Counted from the stretch's first letter, positions 1-6,782 are shown. The stretch: DNA of 11,962 bases from Planctomycetaceae bacterium (GCA_031288955.1 JAITQJ010000092.1:1-11962), one strand, 5' to 3'. Notes: generated from the sequence alone by a model not told the origin. Made by a program: numbers and translations.

Positions 1-7
1 GTTTCAA

Positions 8-424
8 TCACCGAAAAGAAAATCTATACCATATCATCAAAAAATTACTAAAAAATACGAGAGATGCCGGGCAAGAGCCGTTATTATTTTCGTGGGCGAT
101 GGCGGCGTATAGTCCATGATATGGTTTGTCAAGCACCGCAAATTCCATCAGATTCCCGTATCCGCGTTTAAGCATCATTGCAAAAATGGGTTGTTCAAAG
201 GTAAAAATCCGCATTTCGTCGCAAGAACGCACGCATTCTTGGAACGCGTCATAGAATTTTTGCACTATTTGTTTAGGCAAAATAAAACTTGTTCCCGCCA
301 CTTCGAACGATACATTATCGACCGCCGCGATTTGTTCATACGACATTTTTTCGATATTGGGGTTGGCAAGTCTTGACATAAAAGCAAGTTTCGCCAATTT
401 CGGTTTTGCGGAAATTGTTCCGTC
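8..424 (-). pseudogene. In-frame continuation of the HtrL/WlaTC-like glycosyltransferase domain after the TGA
   Basis: Directly behind the TGA at 425-427 the same frame runs on for 138 codons, from DGTISAKPKLAKLAF, to a TGA at 8-10. The content fits the second half of the domain begun upstream: VSFEVAGTSFILP, then a run with acidic DEMRIFTFEQPIF, then DKPYHGLYAAI, matching in order the features of HtrL/YibB C-termini. It has no ribosome binding site of its own. A TTG at 397 and an ATG at 379 are the only early starts, and both fall inside the domain. The simplest reading is one gene (8-1870) with a nonsense mutation; TGG to TGA or CGA to TGA are single changes. Stop readthrough is possible but unsupported. 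Confidence 0.7.
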
Positions 425-1870
425 TCAGCCGTCCCACATATAGTTGTAAAGCCCGTTCCACCCTCCGCAATCAAGCCAATAGAAATATGCTGAATCGTAG
501 AAATCGTTTTCCGCCGCCCATTTTATAACATCAAGTTTCGCGCGGTTTATGGCAAGCCACGGGAACAGGTTTTCCGCCGTTCGCCCGCCCGCAAAATACA
601 TTCCGTTTTTGTGCGCCCCGCTCCGCAGTTCGTTTATGAACTGGGTGTATAAAGTTTTCTTGTTCCAACTCGGCAGTTCCTCGATTTTCATAACACGCAT
701 TTTGACTTTATCCGCAAGGTCGTTCTCGGTTAAAAAATCGGCGGTTTCCTGGTCGCACCAAATTGCGAATTTTTTGAAGGTTAAAATCAAATGTTTTAAT
801 GATGCCAAGTAAAAATTGCGAAAATCGCGGTCATTCCCTCTCGCGGCTTTTAATACTTTGTCGCTCATATTGAACAACATTGTGCAAAATGTTATGTCGT
901 CGCGCCCCCCGTCGTAAAATATGTCCGGCTTTAATATCTTGGCAAGGACCGAGTCTGCATTCGTAATGTGCAGATGTCGCGAGAGTTTATGTATGGGATA
1001 TGGGTTGAGGTTTAGCAATTCGTCGTATTTTTCCGCTGGCGCGTCCGCATTCAGGTATAGATAATGGGCGTATCTGTCGCAAACTATTTCGCAATTATAT
1101 TTTTTGTATTCGCTCGCTGCCAATTCGTTGAACAATATATGAAACCACAGATACGTGTGAGGTTTCTTCTCGCGTTCCCAATATGTAATCATCATATCGA
1201 CTAGGGCGTTGATTAGCGGATAATCCGGTTTTGCAATGATAAAACTATTCAAAAGGCGTACTTTCCAGTCATCGTCCCACGACCAATATGAGCGGCAAAA
1301 GTCTTCCCAAACCTTCCAATCTGACGGACTGTCAACCGAGCGTTGAAACGCAAAAAAATCTTTTTCCAATAATTTTTGCGGGACCGCTCCGGTCAAATAT
1401 ATCGTCGCGTCCATCCAAACGCCGCCATAGGTTTTTAACAAGCATAGCCGTAGTAAATCGGCAAAATGAGCGACTGGAAATTTACCGTTTTTGGTTTTTT
1501 CATAGACAAAATCGGGCAGGTCGATATAGTCGCGGACTTTCGCGTCGTCCAAAACGATTACGCGGTAGTCGCCTTTGTATTCCTCGACCGAGCGCATACA
1601 GGTTTTGACAAGGGGCGGGGCATTGTCCGCGCCGGTATTCCAAAATTGCCAAATGATTTTGTCGGTTCCCAAATCCTGCTTTGTCGCGAATTTATATTTC
1701 GGCAATCTCTTGGCGAGATATTTTTTCTGCAAGTATTTTGCCAATAAATTGTATTCCCGTTTGAAATGCGCGTGGGTATAATTATGCCGCACAAGCCCGT
1801 CTCGCAATCCGCGCCGCAGTTTCCGAAACGGAATCCAAAATGTCAGCAATTTTGCAAATGTTTTTATCAT
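425..1870 (-). CDS. Two-domain glycosyltransferase (Caps_synth-like + HtrL/WlaTC-like), ended early by in-frame TGA
   Basis: Predicted cytoplasmic glycosyltransferase for capsule or other surface polysaccharide; donor and acceptor unknown. The 481-residue product has an N-terminal Caps_synth/GT32-like domain at about residues 70-300, with KIIWQFWNTG at 71-80 and the nucleotide-sugar-site-like GGVWMDAT at 149-156. A second domain starts near residue 324 (ITFCTMLFNM) and resembles HtrL/YibB (WlaTC) proteins, including YFYWLDCGG at 462-470. The frame stops at TGA (425-427), but the same frame continues open to position 8 with the missing half of that domain. Uninterrupted, the protein would be about 620 residues. 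Its ATG overlaps the TGA of the upstream GT2 gene (ATGA), indicating translational coupling. Family assignment is from motif recall, not a search. The N-terminal domain may still work alone. Confidence 0.85.
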   Translation of the reverse strand: MIKTFAKLLTFWIPFRKLRRGLRDGLVRHNYTHAHFKREYNLLAKYLQKKYLAKRLPKYKFATKQDLGTDKIIWQFWNTGADNAPPLVKTCMRSVEEYKGDYRVIVLDDAKVRDYIDLPDFVYEKTKNGKFPVAHFADLLRLCLLKTYGGVWMDATIYLTGAVPQKLLEKDFFAFQRSVDSPSDWKVWEDFCRSYWSWDDDWKVRLLNSFIIAKPDYPLINALVDMMITYWEREKKPHTYLWFHILFNELAASEYKKYNCEIVCDRYAHYLYLNADAPAEKYDELLNLNPYPIHKLSRHLHITNADSVLAKILKPDIFYDGGRDDITFCTMLFNMSDKVLKAARGNDRDFRNFYLASLKHLILTFKKFAIWCDQETADFLTENDLADKVKMRVMKIEELPSWNKKTLYTQFINELRSGAHKNGMYFAGGRTAENLFPWLAINRAKLDVIKWAAENDFYDSAYFYWLDCGGWNGLYNYMWDG

Positions 1871-3027
1871 ACAAATCCTTTCCGATTTTTATTTGACTTG
1901 TCTTTGGCGGATTTGCAGCATACGCGGATAAACCCGAACAGATAGCCTTGCTTTTTACGCTGCGTCTGCTTTGTCTTCCAAACCGGAATCTGCGCAAAAT
2001 AAATTTTCTTTTTACCGGGGGTTTCCTTAATTTTAATCAGACCGCCGAGGATTTTGCGTTTTTCTTCTGGGAAAGTTTGTTTTTCCAGCATTTCAAACGA
2101 ACGGCGCAGATGCGGAGGAATGTCGCCTGTCTGCCAGCCTTCGCGCCGAATAAAATCGGATACCAACGCAAACATTTCTTTTCGCCCGCGGCTGCTTCGG
2201 TCGCGGAAGAATGCACTTGACAACAATGAAAAAAATGTCTCAAACACAAACTCAAGGCGTATTTCAAGCAGACCGTGTTTTTTCATAAAGTCAATATAAG
2301 CAAAAGCAATTTTAACAGAGTCTATTCCGTTGCCGTATGCGGTATCGCCCTTTGCAGATGCGATATTGCCCATAATGCTGTCCTGACGCAGGCAATAAAA
2401 GTACAATTTTTCGGGCAATACGAAAACCGTTCTTGCAAATTCACAATATGCTCTAAAAAAGTACTCATCTTCATTTCTAAGCCCGTCTGGAAACCAAATT
2501 TCATTTTTCTCCATAATTTCCCGGCGATATATTTTATTCCATACCGTTTTGTTCATTGTGTTTCTGAAATCGTCGGACATTTTGACAAGCCCTGTGGAAT
2601 CGAATTGAAAATAACTTTTAGGATTATGTTCCGGATTTTCATCTTTGTTCTCAATATTTACACCGCACACCGCCATATCGGTGTTATGTTTTGTAATGGC
2701 TTCGTATAGTTTTTCACAAAATTCCGGTGCGATATAATCATCACTATCAACAAACATAACAAACGGCGCAGAACTGTTTTTTATCCCTGTGTTCCGTGCC
2801 GCAGACAATCCGCAGTTGTTTTTATGGCAGATGCTTTTCATACGCAAATCCTTTGCCGCGTATTTTTCCAAAATTCCCTGTGAATTATCAGGGCTGGCAT
2901 CATTTACGCAAATTATTTCAAGATTTTGATAAGTTTGCGAAATTACGCTATCAAGACATCTGACAAGAAATTTTTCGGTGTTATATACCGGAACTATTAC
3001 ACAGATACTGCGGGATTTCTCTCTCAC
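1867..3027 (-). CDS. Family 2 glycosyltransferase
   Basis: GT-A fold inverting glycosyltransferase, probably adding a sugar to a surface polysaccharide or lipid-linked intermediate at the cytoplasmic face. The GT2 domain fills about residues 7-115 of 386: ICVIVPVYN (8-16), the nucleotide-binding Asp in VNDASPDNS (D43), LSAARNTG (74-81) and the metal-binding DSDD (94-97). The rest is a less conserved helical tail, ending in a basic stretch. The only start in this frame is GTG at 3025-3027, because a TGA lies at 3034-3036. That GTG sits inside a 2 x 10 bp tandem repeat and has only purine-rich repeat sequence in front. A better start, ATG at 3086-3088 with AAAGGA 8 nt ahead, is one base out of frame. 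The gene is first in a two-gene operon and overlaps the next gene by 4 nt. Confidence 0.9.
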   Translation of the reverse strand: MREKSRSICVIVPVYNTEKFLVRCLDSVISQTYQNLEIICVNDASPDNSQGILEKYAAKDLRMKSICHKNNCGLSAARNTGIKNSSAPFVMFVDSDDYIAPEFCEKLYEAITKHNTDMAVCGVNIENKDENPEHNPKSYFQFDSTGLVKMSDDFRNTMNKTVWNKIYRREIMEKNEIWFPDGLRNEDEYFFRAYCEFARTVFVLPEKLYFYCLRQDSIMGNIASAKGDTAYGNGIDSVKIAFAYIDFMKKHGLLEIRLEFVFETFFSLLSSAFFRDRSSRGRKEMFALVSDFIRREGWQTGDIPPHLRRSFEMLEKQTFPEEKRKILGGLIKIKETPGKKKIYFAQIPVWKTKQTQRKKQGYLFGFIRVCCKSAKDKSNKNRKGFV

Positions 3028-3038
3028 TCTCTCTCACT
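3019..3038 (-). repeat. Perfect tandem decamer at the GT2 start (AGTGAGAGAG x 2)
   Basis: On the coding strand the unit AGTGAGAGAG occurs twice with no mismatch, spanning the GTG start and the bases before it. From the upstream ATG (3088) to the GT2 frame is 61 nt. Losing one unit gives 51 nt (17 codons), which joins that ATG to GT2 in frame. The current two-unit frame ends at a TAA about 36 codons after the ATG. Confidence 0.9.
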
Positions 3039-3085
3039 AGAGATGTCGGTTTTGCAGCATTACGCTGCGGTAAAACCTCTGTGAA

Positions 3086-3102
3086 CATAGCAGTTATCCT
3101 TT
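3086..3102 (-). promoter_or_regulatory. Strong Shine-Dalgarno and ATG upstream of GT2, out of frame
   Basis: AAAGGA (3102-3097) lies 8 nt ahead of ATG (3088-3086). This is the best translation start signal in the GT leader. The frame reads MFTEVLPQRNAAKPTSLVR and then passes the tandem repeat out of frame with GT2. It lies about 54 nt behind the predicted transcription start. The leader also contains an imperfect hairpin (arms GGTTTT-GCAGC near 3048-3058 and 3063-3077). Confidence 0.6.
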
Positions 3103-3148
3103 CAAAAATGCGGTTACAACACGGCACAGTACCATATTTTCTGGAATT

Positions 3149-3177
3149 ATTCTAACGTACAAACGAACAAATGGCAA
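3149..3177 (-). promoter_or_regulatory. Promoter of the glycosyltransferase operon (TTGCCA-17-TAGAAT)
   Basis: Reading the minus strand, TTGCCA (3177-3172) is followed by 17 bp and TAGAAT (3154-3149). The predicted start is near 3142, giving a leader of about 54 nt to the ATG at 3088 or 115 nt to the GTG at 3027. It has the same layout as four other promoters in the window. Confidence 0.65.
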
Positions 3178-3268
3178 GGGGGAAAGTTTGGGATTTATTG
3201 AAATTTGAAGTCCGGCGGCGGGGACAAAAATCTGCGTGTCAGAACACGACGGGAAGCGTTTTTTGCGT

Positions 3269-3290
3269 AAAAAAAAAAAAAAAATTTTTT
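3269..3290 (+). promoter_or_regulatory. A16-T6 tract, likely UP element or curved DNA of the sigma-factor promoter
   Basis: Sixteen A followed by six T end 4 bp ahead of the -35 hexamer, about -60 to -40 from the predicted start. This is where UP elements contact the RNA polymerase alpha C-terminal domain. The long A run could vary in length between cells. The rest of 3178-3268 shows no gene. Confidence 0.5.
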
Positions 3291-3294
3291 GCTA

Positions 3295-3323
3295 TTGACT
3301 GAATTTTAATAATTCAGTATGAT
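3295..3323 (+). promoter_or_regulatory. Sigma-70 promoter of the sigma-factor gene (TTGACT-17-TATGAT)
   Basis: TTGACT (3295-3300), 17 bp spacer and TATGAT (3318-3323) are near-consensus. The predicted start is near 3330, giving a leader of about 63 nt. A palindrome lies in the spacer (separate entry). Confidence 0.8.
3299..3317. promoter_or_regulatory. Palindrome in the promoter spacer, possible operator
   Basis: CTGAATT (3299-3305) and AATTCAG (3311-3317) are perfect 7-bp inverted arms around a 5-bp centre. They cover the -35 end and the whole spacer up to the -10 hexamer. A dimeric repressor here would block polymerase. No regulator gene is visible; the role is inferred from position. Confidence 0.45.
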
Positions 3324-3392
3324 ACCGTTTCCGTAGTAAATAACGGACGGCTTGATGGAACAAGCCTATTCACCCAAACACAAGGAAGCATT

Positions 3393-5165
3393 ATGTCAAG
3401 GACGACTGTCTTGGAATCTGTATCCGCCCCGAATCAGGAAACAAACAACCGGCTCAATTACGAAGATGTCGTCAGTCATCTCAACGAAGATGACATCAAT
3501 GACGTTTTCCGAAACGATGTTTTCGGTTCCTTCGATAACGCCGCCAAAAAATATGACGATGATGACGACTTTTTCAAAGCCGCCGAAAGCCTTCTCTATC
3601 ATTTTCGCGAACCCGAAAACGAAGATGAGGAAAACGGCATCGAACGCGGAACTGACCGCGCCGAATTACAAGATGCCCTTCCTCCCCATTCCGATAGTAC
3701 GGGCAATTCCGAATCGCCGCAGGACTCCGAAACCGCTGCTGCCGAACCGTTCAATATCAACCTTTTAACGCCCGACGCAGCGGACAGCGACAAGTTAAAC
3801 TCCGACTTGATTCGGCTTTATTTTGCACAGATGAGCGGCGTACCGCTTCTGTCCAAAGAAGACGAAATCATCTTTGCGAAACGCATCGAAAACCGCCGGT
3901 CGGCATTCCGCCGCTGTATTCTCGGCTCGCCCTTTGGTTTGCAAGCCGCCTTCAAAATGCTCTCGAAAGTCTATCACGGGCAACTTGCCTTTGAACGGAC
4001 GATTCGGATGGCGTTGAGCGAAAAATTATCAAAACAGCAAATCCGGTGCCGGATGCCGCAGCATTTGCGGACGCTTGCCCCGATGCTCGAAACGGTTTCG
4101 GCTCTCTTCGCTTCATTGGTACGCAAAAGTGTCAGCAAAACGGATAAACGACAAATTCGTTTGCAGATGCACAGCCGGTACCGCCGCGCCTTGGTTCTCA
4201 TTGAAGAATTGAGTCTCCGCAACCGCAAAGTTCACGCAATGATGAAGCAACTCGAAACGATGTCGAAGCGGATGGACGAAATCACGCAACTGCTCAACGA
4301 TGAGAACGTAAAGATGATGCCGCAGCGGCGCAGGATGCTGACCAAAGAACTGCACCGCCTTATCCGAACGGCACAGGAAGGACCGAACTCGCTGCGCCGC
4401 CGCTGTGAGAATGCCCGAAAACTGTTACGGGAATATGAAGAAGCGAAAAGCGCAATGTCGCAAAGCAATCTTCGCCTTGTTGTTTCGGTTGCCAAGAAAT
4501 ACCGGAACCGGGGCGTTCCGTTTCAGGACTTGATTCAGGAAGGCAACACCGGTTTAATGCGGGCGGTTGATAAGTTTGAATACCGGCGCGGCTTCAAGTT
4601 TTCGACGTATGCAACCTGGTGGATTCGTCAGGCGGTAACGAAGGCGATTGCCGAACAGTCGCGGACGATTCGCATACCGGTTAGTATGATTGAGCAACTT
4701 TCGCGGCTGCGGAATACGGCAAGAATGATATACCAAGAAACCGGCAAGCGTCCGACGATTGCGGAGGTTGCTCTTCTTGCGGATATGACTCCCGACGATG
4801 TCCGTAAGGTGTTGATAACGGGTTCCAATCCGGTGAGTTTGGAGCATCCGGTTGGGGAAGAAGAGGATAATTCATTCGGCGAGTTGCTTTCGGACACCGG
4901 CACGGAGCGTCCTGAACATTCGGCATCGAACGATATGCTTCGTAAGGAAATCGGCAAGGTGCTGAACACGTTAACATATCGGGAACGTGAAATCATTAAG
5001 TTGCGGTTTGGTCTGAACGGCGGTTACGCATATACGCTGGAAGAGGTCGGCAGAATTTTTCAGGTAACACGTGAACGTGTCCGGCAGATAGAGCAGAGTG
5101 CGGTGGCGAAGTTGCAGCAGCCCGGACGCAGCCGTAATTTGGCAAACTTCTTGCCCGGAGCATAA
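3393..5165 (+). CDS. rpoD: Primary-type RNA polymerase sigma-70 factor
   Basis: Directs RNA polymerase to -10/-35 promoters. Of 590 residues, 1-135 are a low-complexity acidic segment (YDDDDDFF near 53-60). Region 1.2 follows at about 137-167 (LIRLYFAQMSGVPLLS), then a non-conserved, charged helical insert of about 185 residues. Region 2 starts near 353 (NLRLVVSVAKKYRNRG) and includes 2.3/2.4 (STYATWWIRQAVTKAI). Regions 3 and 4 follow, ending in the helix-turn-helix YTLEEVGRIFQVTRERVRQI that reads -35 elements. The intact region 1.2, the insert and the primary-like region 2.4/4.2 argue for an RpoD/SigA-type factor rather than an ECF factor. Planctomycetes can carry several RpoD-like paralogues, so the housekeeping role is inferred. 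The start is set by AAGGAAG (3382-3388) 4 nt ahead of the ATG. The gene is monocistronic with its own promoter and terminator. Confidence 0.92.
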   Translation: MSRTTVLESVSAPNQETNNRLNYEDVVSHLNEDDINDVFRNDVFGSFDNAAKKYDDDDDFFKAAESLLYHFREPENEDEENGIERGTDRAELQDALPPHSDSTGNSESPQDSETAAAEPFNINLLTPDAADSDKLNSDLIRLYFAQMSGVPLLSKEDEIIFAKRIENRRSAFRRCILGSPFGLQAAFKMLSKVYHGQLAFERTIRMALSEKLSKQQIRCRMPQHLRTLAPMLETVSALFASLVRKSVSKTDKRQIRLQMHSRYRRALVLIEELSLRNRKVHAMMKQLETMSKRMDEITQLLNDENVKMMPQRRRMLTKELHRLIRTAQEGPNSLRRRCENARKLLREYEEAKSAMSQSNLRLVVSVAKKYRNRGVPFQDLIQEGNTGLMRAVDKFEYRRGFKFSTYATWWIRQAVTKAIAEQSRTIRIPVSMIEQLSRLRNTARMIYQETGKRPTIAEVALLADMTPDDVRKVLITGSNPVSLEHPVGEEEDNSFGELLSDTGTERPEHSASNDMLRKEIGKVLNTLTYREREIIKLRFGLNGGYAYTLEEVGRIFQVTRERVRQIEQSAVAKLQQPGRSRNLANFLPGA

Positions 5166-5200
5166 TGTAACGGAAAAATGTTATTACTGACTGAACACTG

Positions 5201-5232
5201 CCCGGCTTGCGCTGCCGGGTAATTTTGTCTTC
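5201..5232 (+). terminator. Terminator after the sigma-factor gene
   Basis: CCCGGC (5201-5206), a 7-nt loop and GCCGGG (5214-5219) form a perfect 6-bp GC stem, followed by TAATTTTGTCTT. It lies 36 nt behind the stop codon. The T run is interrupted, so strength is uncertain. Confidence 0.65.
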
Positions 5233-5244
5233 GTGTGCGTAGCC

Positions 5245-5272
5245 TTGCGGTTGATTGCGCCGGTTGTATAAT
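5245..5272 (+). promoter_or_regulatory. Promoter of the ABC permease (TTGCGG-16-TATAAT)
   Basis: A perfect TATAAT (5267-5272) lies 16 bp behind TTGCGG (5245-5250). The predicted start is near 5279, where an ATG (5279-5281) happens to lie. The permease ATG assigned here is at 5308. Confidence 0.65.
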
Positions 5273-5307
5273 AGCGGTATGGGGCGAATTCGTTTTTTGT
5301 TTTTTCA

Positions 5308-6276
5308 ATGCTGCCGTTCTATTGCGTTTTCGCTGTTGTATTTTTAACTCTTGCTGCCGCACTGCTGCCGTGTTTGGGGCAAACGGTCTATTTGCCCGGT
5401 ACAGAAATTTACACCTTGCGTTTTTTCCGAACGCTGTTGGCATTGATTGCCGGCGGCGGTCTCGCCCTGTGCGGTCTTGTATTTCAGGCAACGTTCCGCA
5501 ATCCGCTGGCAACCCCTTATACACTCGGCGTAGCAAGCGGTGCCGCCTTTGGGGCTGCGCTATGTTTGCAAACAACCGTCAGGCTGGGCTTGCCGATGAT
5601 GCTTGCTCTGCCGTCAGTTATCGGCGTGCCGGCAATTACCTTCGGGGCGTTTGCCGGTGCTGTATTAGCGATGGGAATCGTCTTTGCATTATCGTTACAT
5701 AAAGATGCCTCATCAGAACAAATGCTTCTTGCCGGTGTCGCCGTCAACTTTTTCTTTTCAAGTATGATTGTCTTGTTACAGTATTTGTCTGCTCCGCACG
5801 ATGCGTTTCAGATACTCCGCTGGACTATGGGCGGCGTACAAAATGCTGCGGGACGGGACTGCATCCTGCTCGTACCGATAACGGCTGTCTTGTTTGGCTA
5901 TCTGATTTTTCAAAGCAGGACGTTAAATGTTTTTGTAACAGGACAAGAGCGGGCTATGTCGCTGGGAGTCAATGTTATCCGATTCCGAATGGTACTTTTT
6001 GTGATGACTTCGCTAACGGTTGGAGGCATTGTTTCCGTCACGGGACCAATCGGCTTTGTCGGCTTGATGATACCGCACATCGCACGGTTGATTCTCGGTC
6101 CCGACCATCGGCGTTTGATACCGGCAACGGCAGTATTGGGAGCGTTATTTCTTGGGGTTTGCGATACATTGGGACGGTGTCTTTTTTATCCGGCAGAATT
6201 GCCGGTCGGCATTATCACAAGTTTGCTCGGCGGTCCCTTTTTCCTCTGGCTTCTATTGCGGCGGAATACATCGTAG
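5308..6276 (+). CDS. FecCD/BtuC-family ABC transporter permease
   Basis: Integral membrane half-transporter for uptake of an iron-siderophore, haem or cobalamin-type substrate; it would dimerise and pair with an ATPase and a binding protein. The 322 residues are strongly hydrophobic with about nine predicted helices. Family motifs are present: FFRTLLALIAGGGLALCG then FQATFRNPLATPYTLGVASG in the N-terminal third, and TGPIGFVGLMIPHIARLILG then a late Asp-Arg pair (CDTLGR) in the C-terminal third. The length is slightly below the usual 330-350. No Shine-Dalgarno precedes ATG 5308. An ATG at 5279, at the predicted transcript start, is one base out of frame through two T6 runs and would add about 10 residues. 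No ATPase or binding-protein gene is in the window; the gene is followed by an IS scar. Substrate cannot be told from sequence. Confidence 0.92.
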   Translation: MLPFYCVFAVVFLTLAAALLPCLGQTVYLPGTEIYTLRFFRTLLALIAGGGLALCGLVFQATFRNPLATPYTLGVASGAAFGAALCLQTTVRLGLPMMLALPSVIGVPAITFGAFAGAVLAMGIVFALSLHKDASSEQMLLAGVAVNFFFSSMIVLLQYLSAPHDAFQILRWTMGGVQNAAGRDCILLVPITAVLFGYLIFQSRTLNVFVTGQERAMSLGVNVIRFRMVLFVMTSLTVGGIVSVTGPIGFVGLMIPHIARLILGPDHRRLIPATAVLGALFLGVCDTLGRCLFYPAELPVGIITSLLGGPFFLWLLLRRNTS

Positions 6277-6282
6277 AGTGCA

Positions 6283-6368
6283 TTGACACTAATTTATCAG
6301 ATAAATAGCGAAAAACAAATCAAAATCAGCGTCAAACCTAGGGCGTGTTGACTCTAATCTTGACAGAT
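6283..6368 (+). repeat. Two near-identical ~20-bp direct repeats in front of the IS fragment
   Basis: Positions 6283-6302 (TTGACACTAATTTATCAGAT) and 6348-6368 (TTGACTCTAATCTTGACAGA plus T) are similar, 65 bp apart. They may be related IS-end sequences or a duplicated upstream region. 6303-6347 between them shows nothing recognisable. Confidence 0.4.
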
Positions 6369-6388
6369 TTTTTCGCAGTGATTATTAT
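6360..6388 (+). promoter_or_regulatory. Promoter of the IS5-type transposase fragment (TTGACA-17-TATTAT)
   Basis: A consensus -35 (6360-6365), 17-bp spacer and TATTAT (6383-6388). The predicted start coincides with the transposase ATG at 6394, so the transcript would be leaderless or nearly so. Confidence 0.5.
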
Positions 6389-6393
6389 CCGTT

Positions 6394-6569
6394 ATGAACT
6401 GGACACAAATAGAGTACGATAATATCAAACACCTCTTGCCGAAGCAACGTGGTCATCGACAACCTCACCCTCCTGCAAGCCCTTGCCTACATCAACAAGA
6501 ACGGCTGTTGCTGGCGGGAGTTGCCGACCAACTTCGGCAACTGGGACACTGTTTACCAACGCTTCCGCC
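6394..6569 (+). pseudogene. IS5-family transposase, N-terminal fragment, frameshifted
   Basis: Frame 1 gives MNWTQIEYDNIKHLLPKQRG. After about position 6450 the homology moves to another frame: VIDNLTLLQALAYINKNG, then CCWRELPTNFGNWDTVYQRF. Together this is the N-terminal (DUF4096-like) domain of IS5-family transposases, about 65 residues, with a 1-2 base lesion in the middle. Homology stops near 6565-6570, where sequence of a minus-strand gene begins. The DDE catalytic domain and the right end are missing, so the element cannot move on its own. The exact right junction is an estimate. Confidence 0.75.
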
Positions 6570-6693
6570 CAACGTTTCTCATCGGCGGCTTCGCGCTCGG
6601 CACGTTCTTCGGCACGTTCCCGCCGGCTTTCAATCGCTTGCTCCTTAATCAAGCGCAAAACGCTTTCATAAGTTAACGGTCTTCAGCACTCAT
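6570..6693 (-). pseudogene. Truncated minus-strand gene with intact promoter and ribosome binding site
   Basis: ATG at 6693-6691 is preceded by GGGAGG (6706-6701) 7 nt upstream and by a TTGACA-17-TAGAAT promoter. The frame reads MSAEDR and then stops at TAA. Adding one T to the TT run after codon 6 restores a long frame: LTYESVLRLIKEQAIE, then SRRERAEERAEREAADEKRW, a charged coiled-coil. The frame is lost where the IS5 fragment begins, near 6570. It resembles the N-terminus of some short DUF3782/PD-(D/E)XK-type proteins, but that is a weak impression and the function is unassigned. Both a homopolymer deletion and truncation have disabled it. Confidence 0.6.
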
Positions 6694-6734
6694 CTTTTCG
6701 CCTCCCAATCAAACAACTGCATTTTACACTCTGT

Positions 6735-6763
6735 ATTCTACACGGCACAAAATGCCCTGTCAA
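6735..6763 (-). promoter_or_regulatory. Promoter of the truncated gene (TTGACA-17-TAGAAT)
   Basis: On the minus strand TTGACA (6763-6758), a 17-bp spacer and TAGAAT (6740-6735). The predicted start near 6728 is 35 nt ahead of the ATG at 6693. It is the best -35 among the five TAGAAT promoters. Confidence 0.65.
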
Positions 6764-6782
6764 ACCGAAAACAGGGATATTT

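Noticed and set aside
425..427. TGA as selenocysteine codon or genome-wide recoded Trp codon
   Set aside because: TGA ends other genes in the window, the family needs no selenocysteine, and the weak stem just downstream lacks a convincing SECIS-like apical loop.
3047..3077. Hairpin in the glycosyltransferase leader as a terminator or attenuator
   Set aside because: The stem is interrupted by a 3-nt bulge and has no T tract. The stretch is better explained as coding sequence behind the ATG at 3088.
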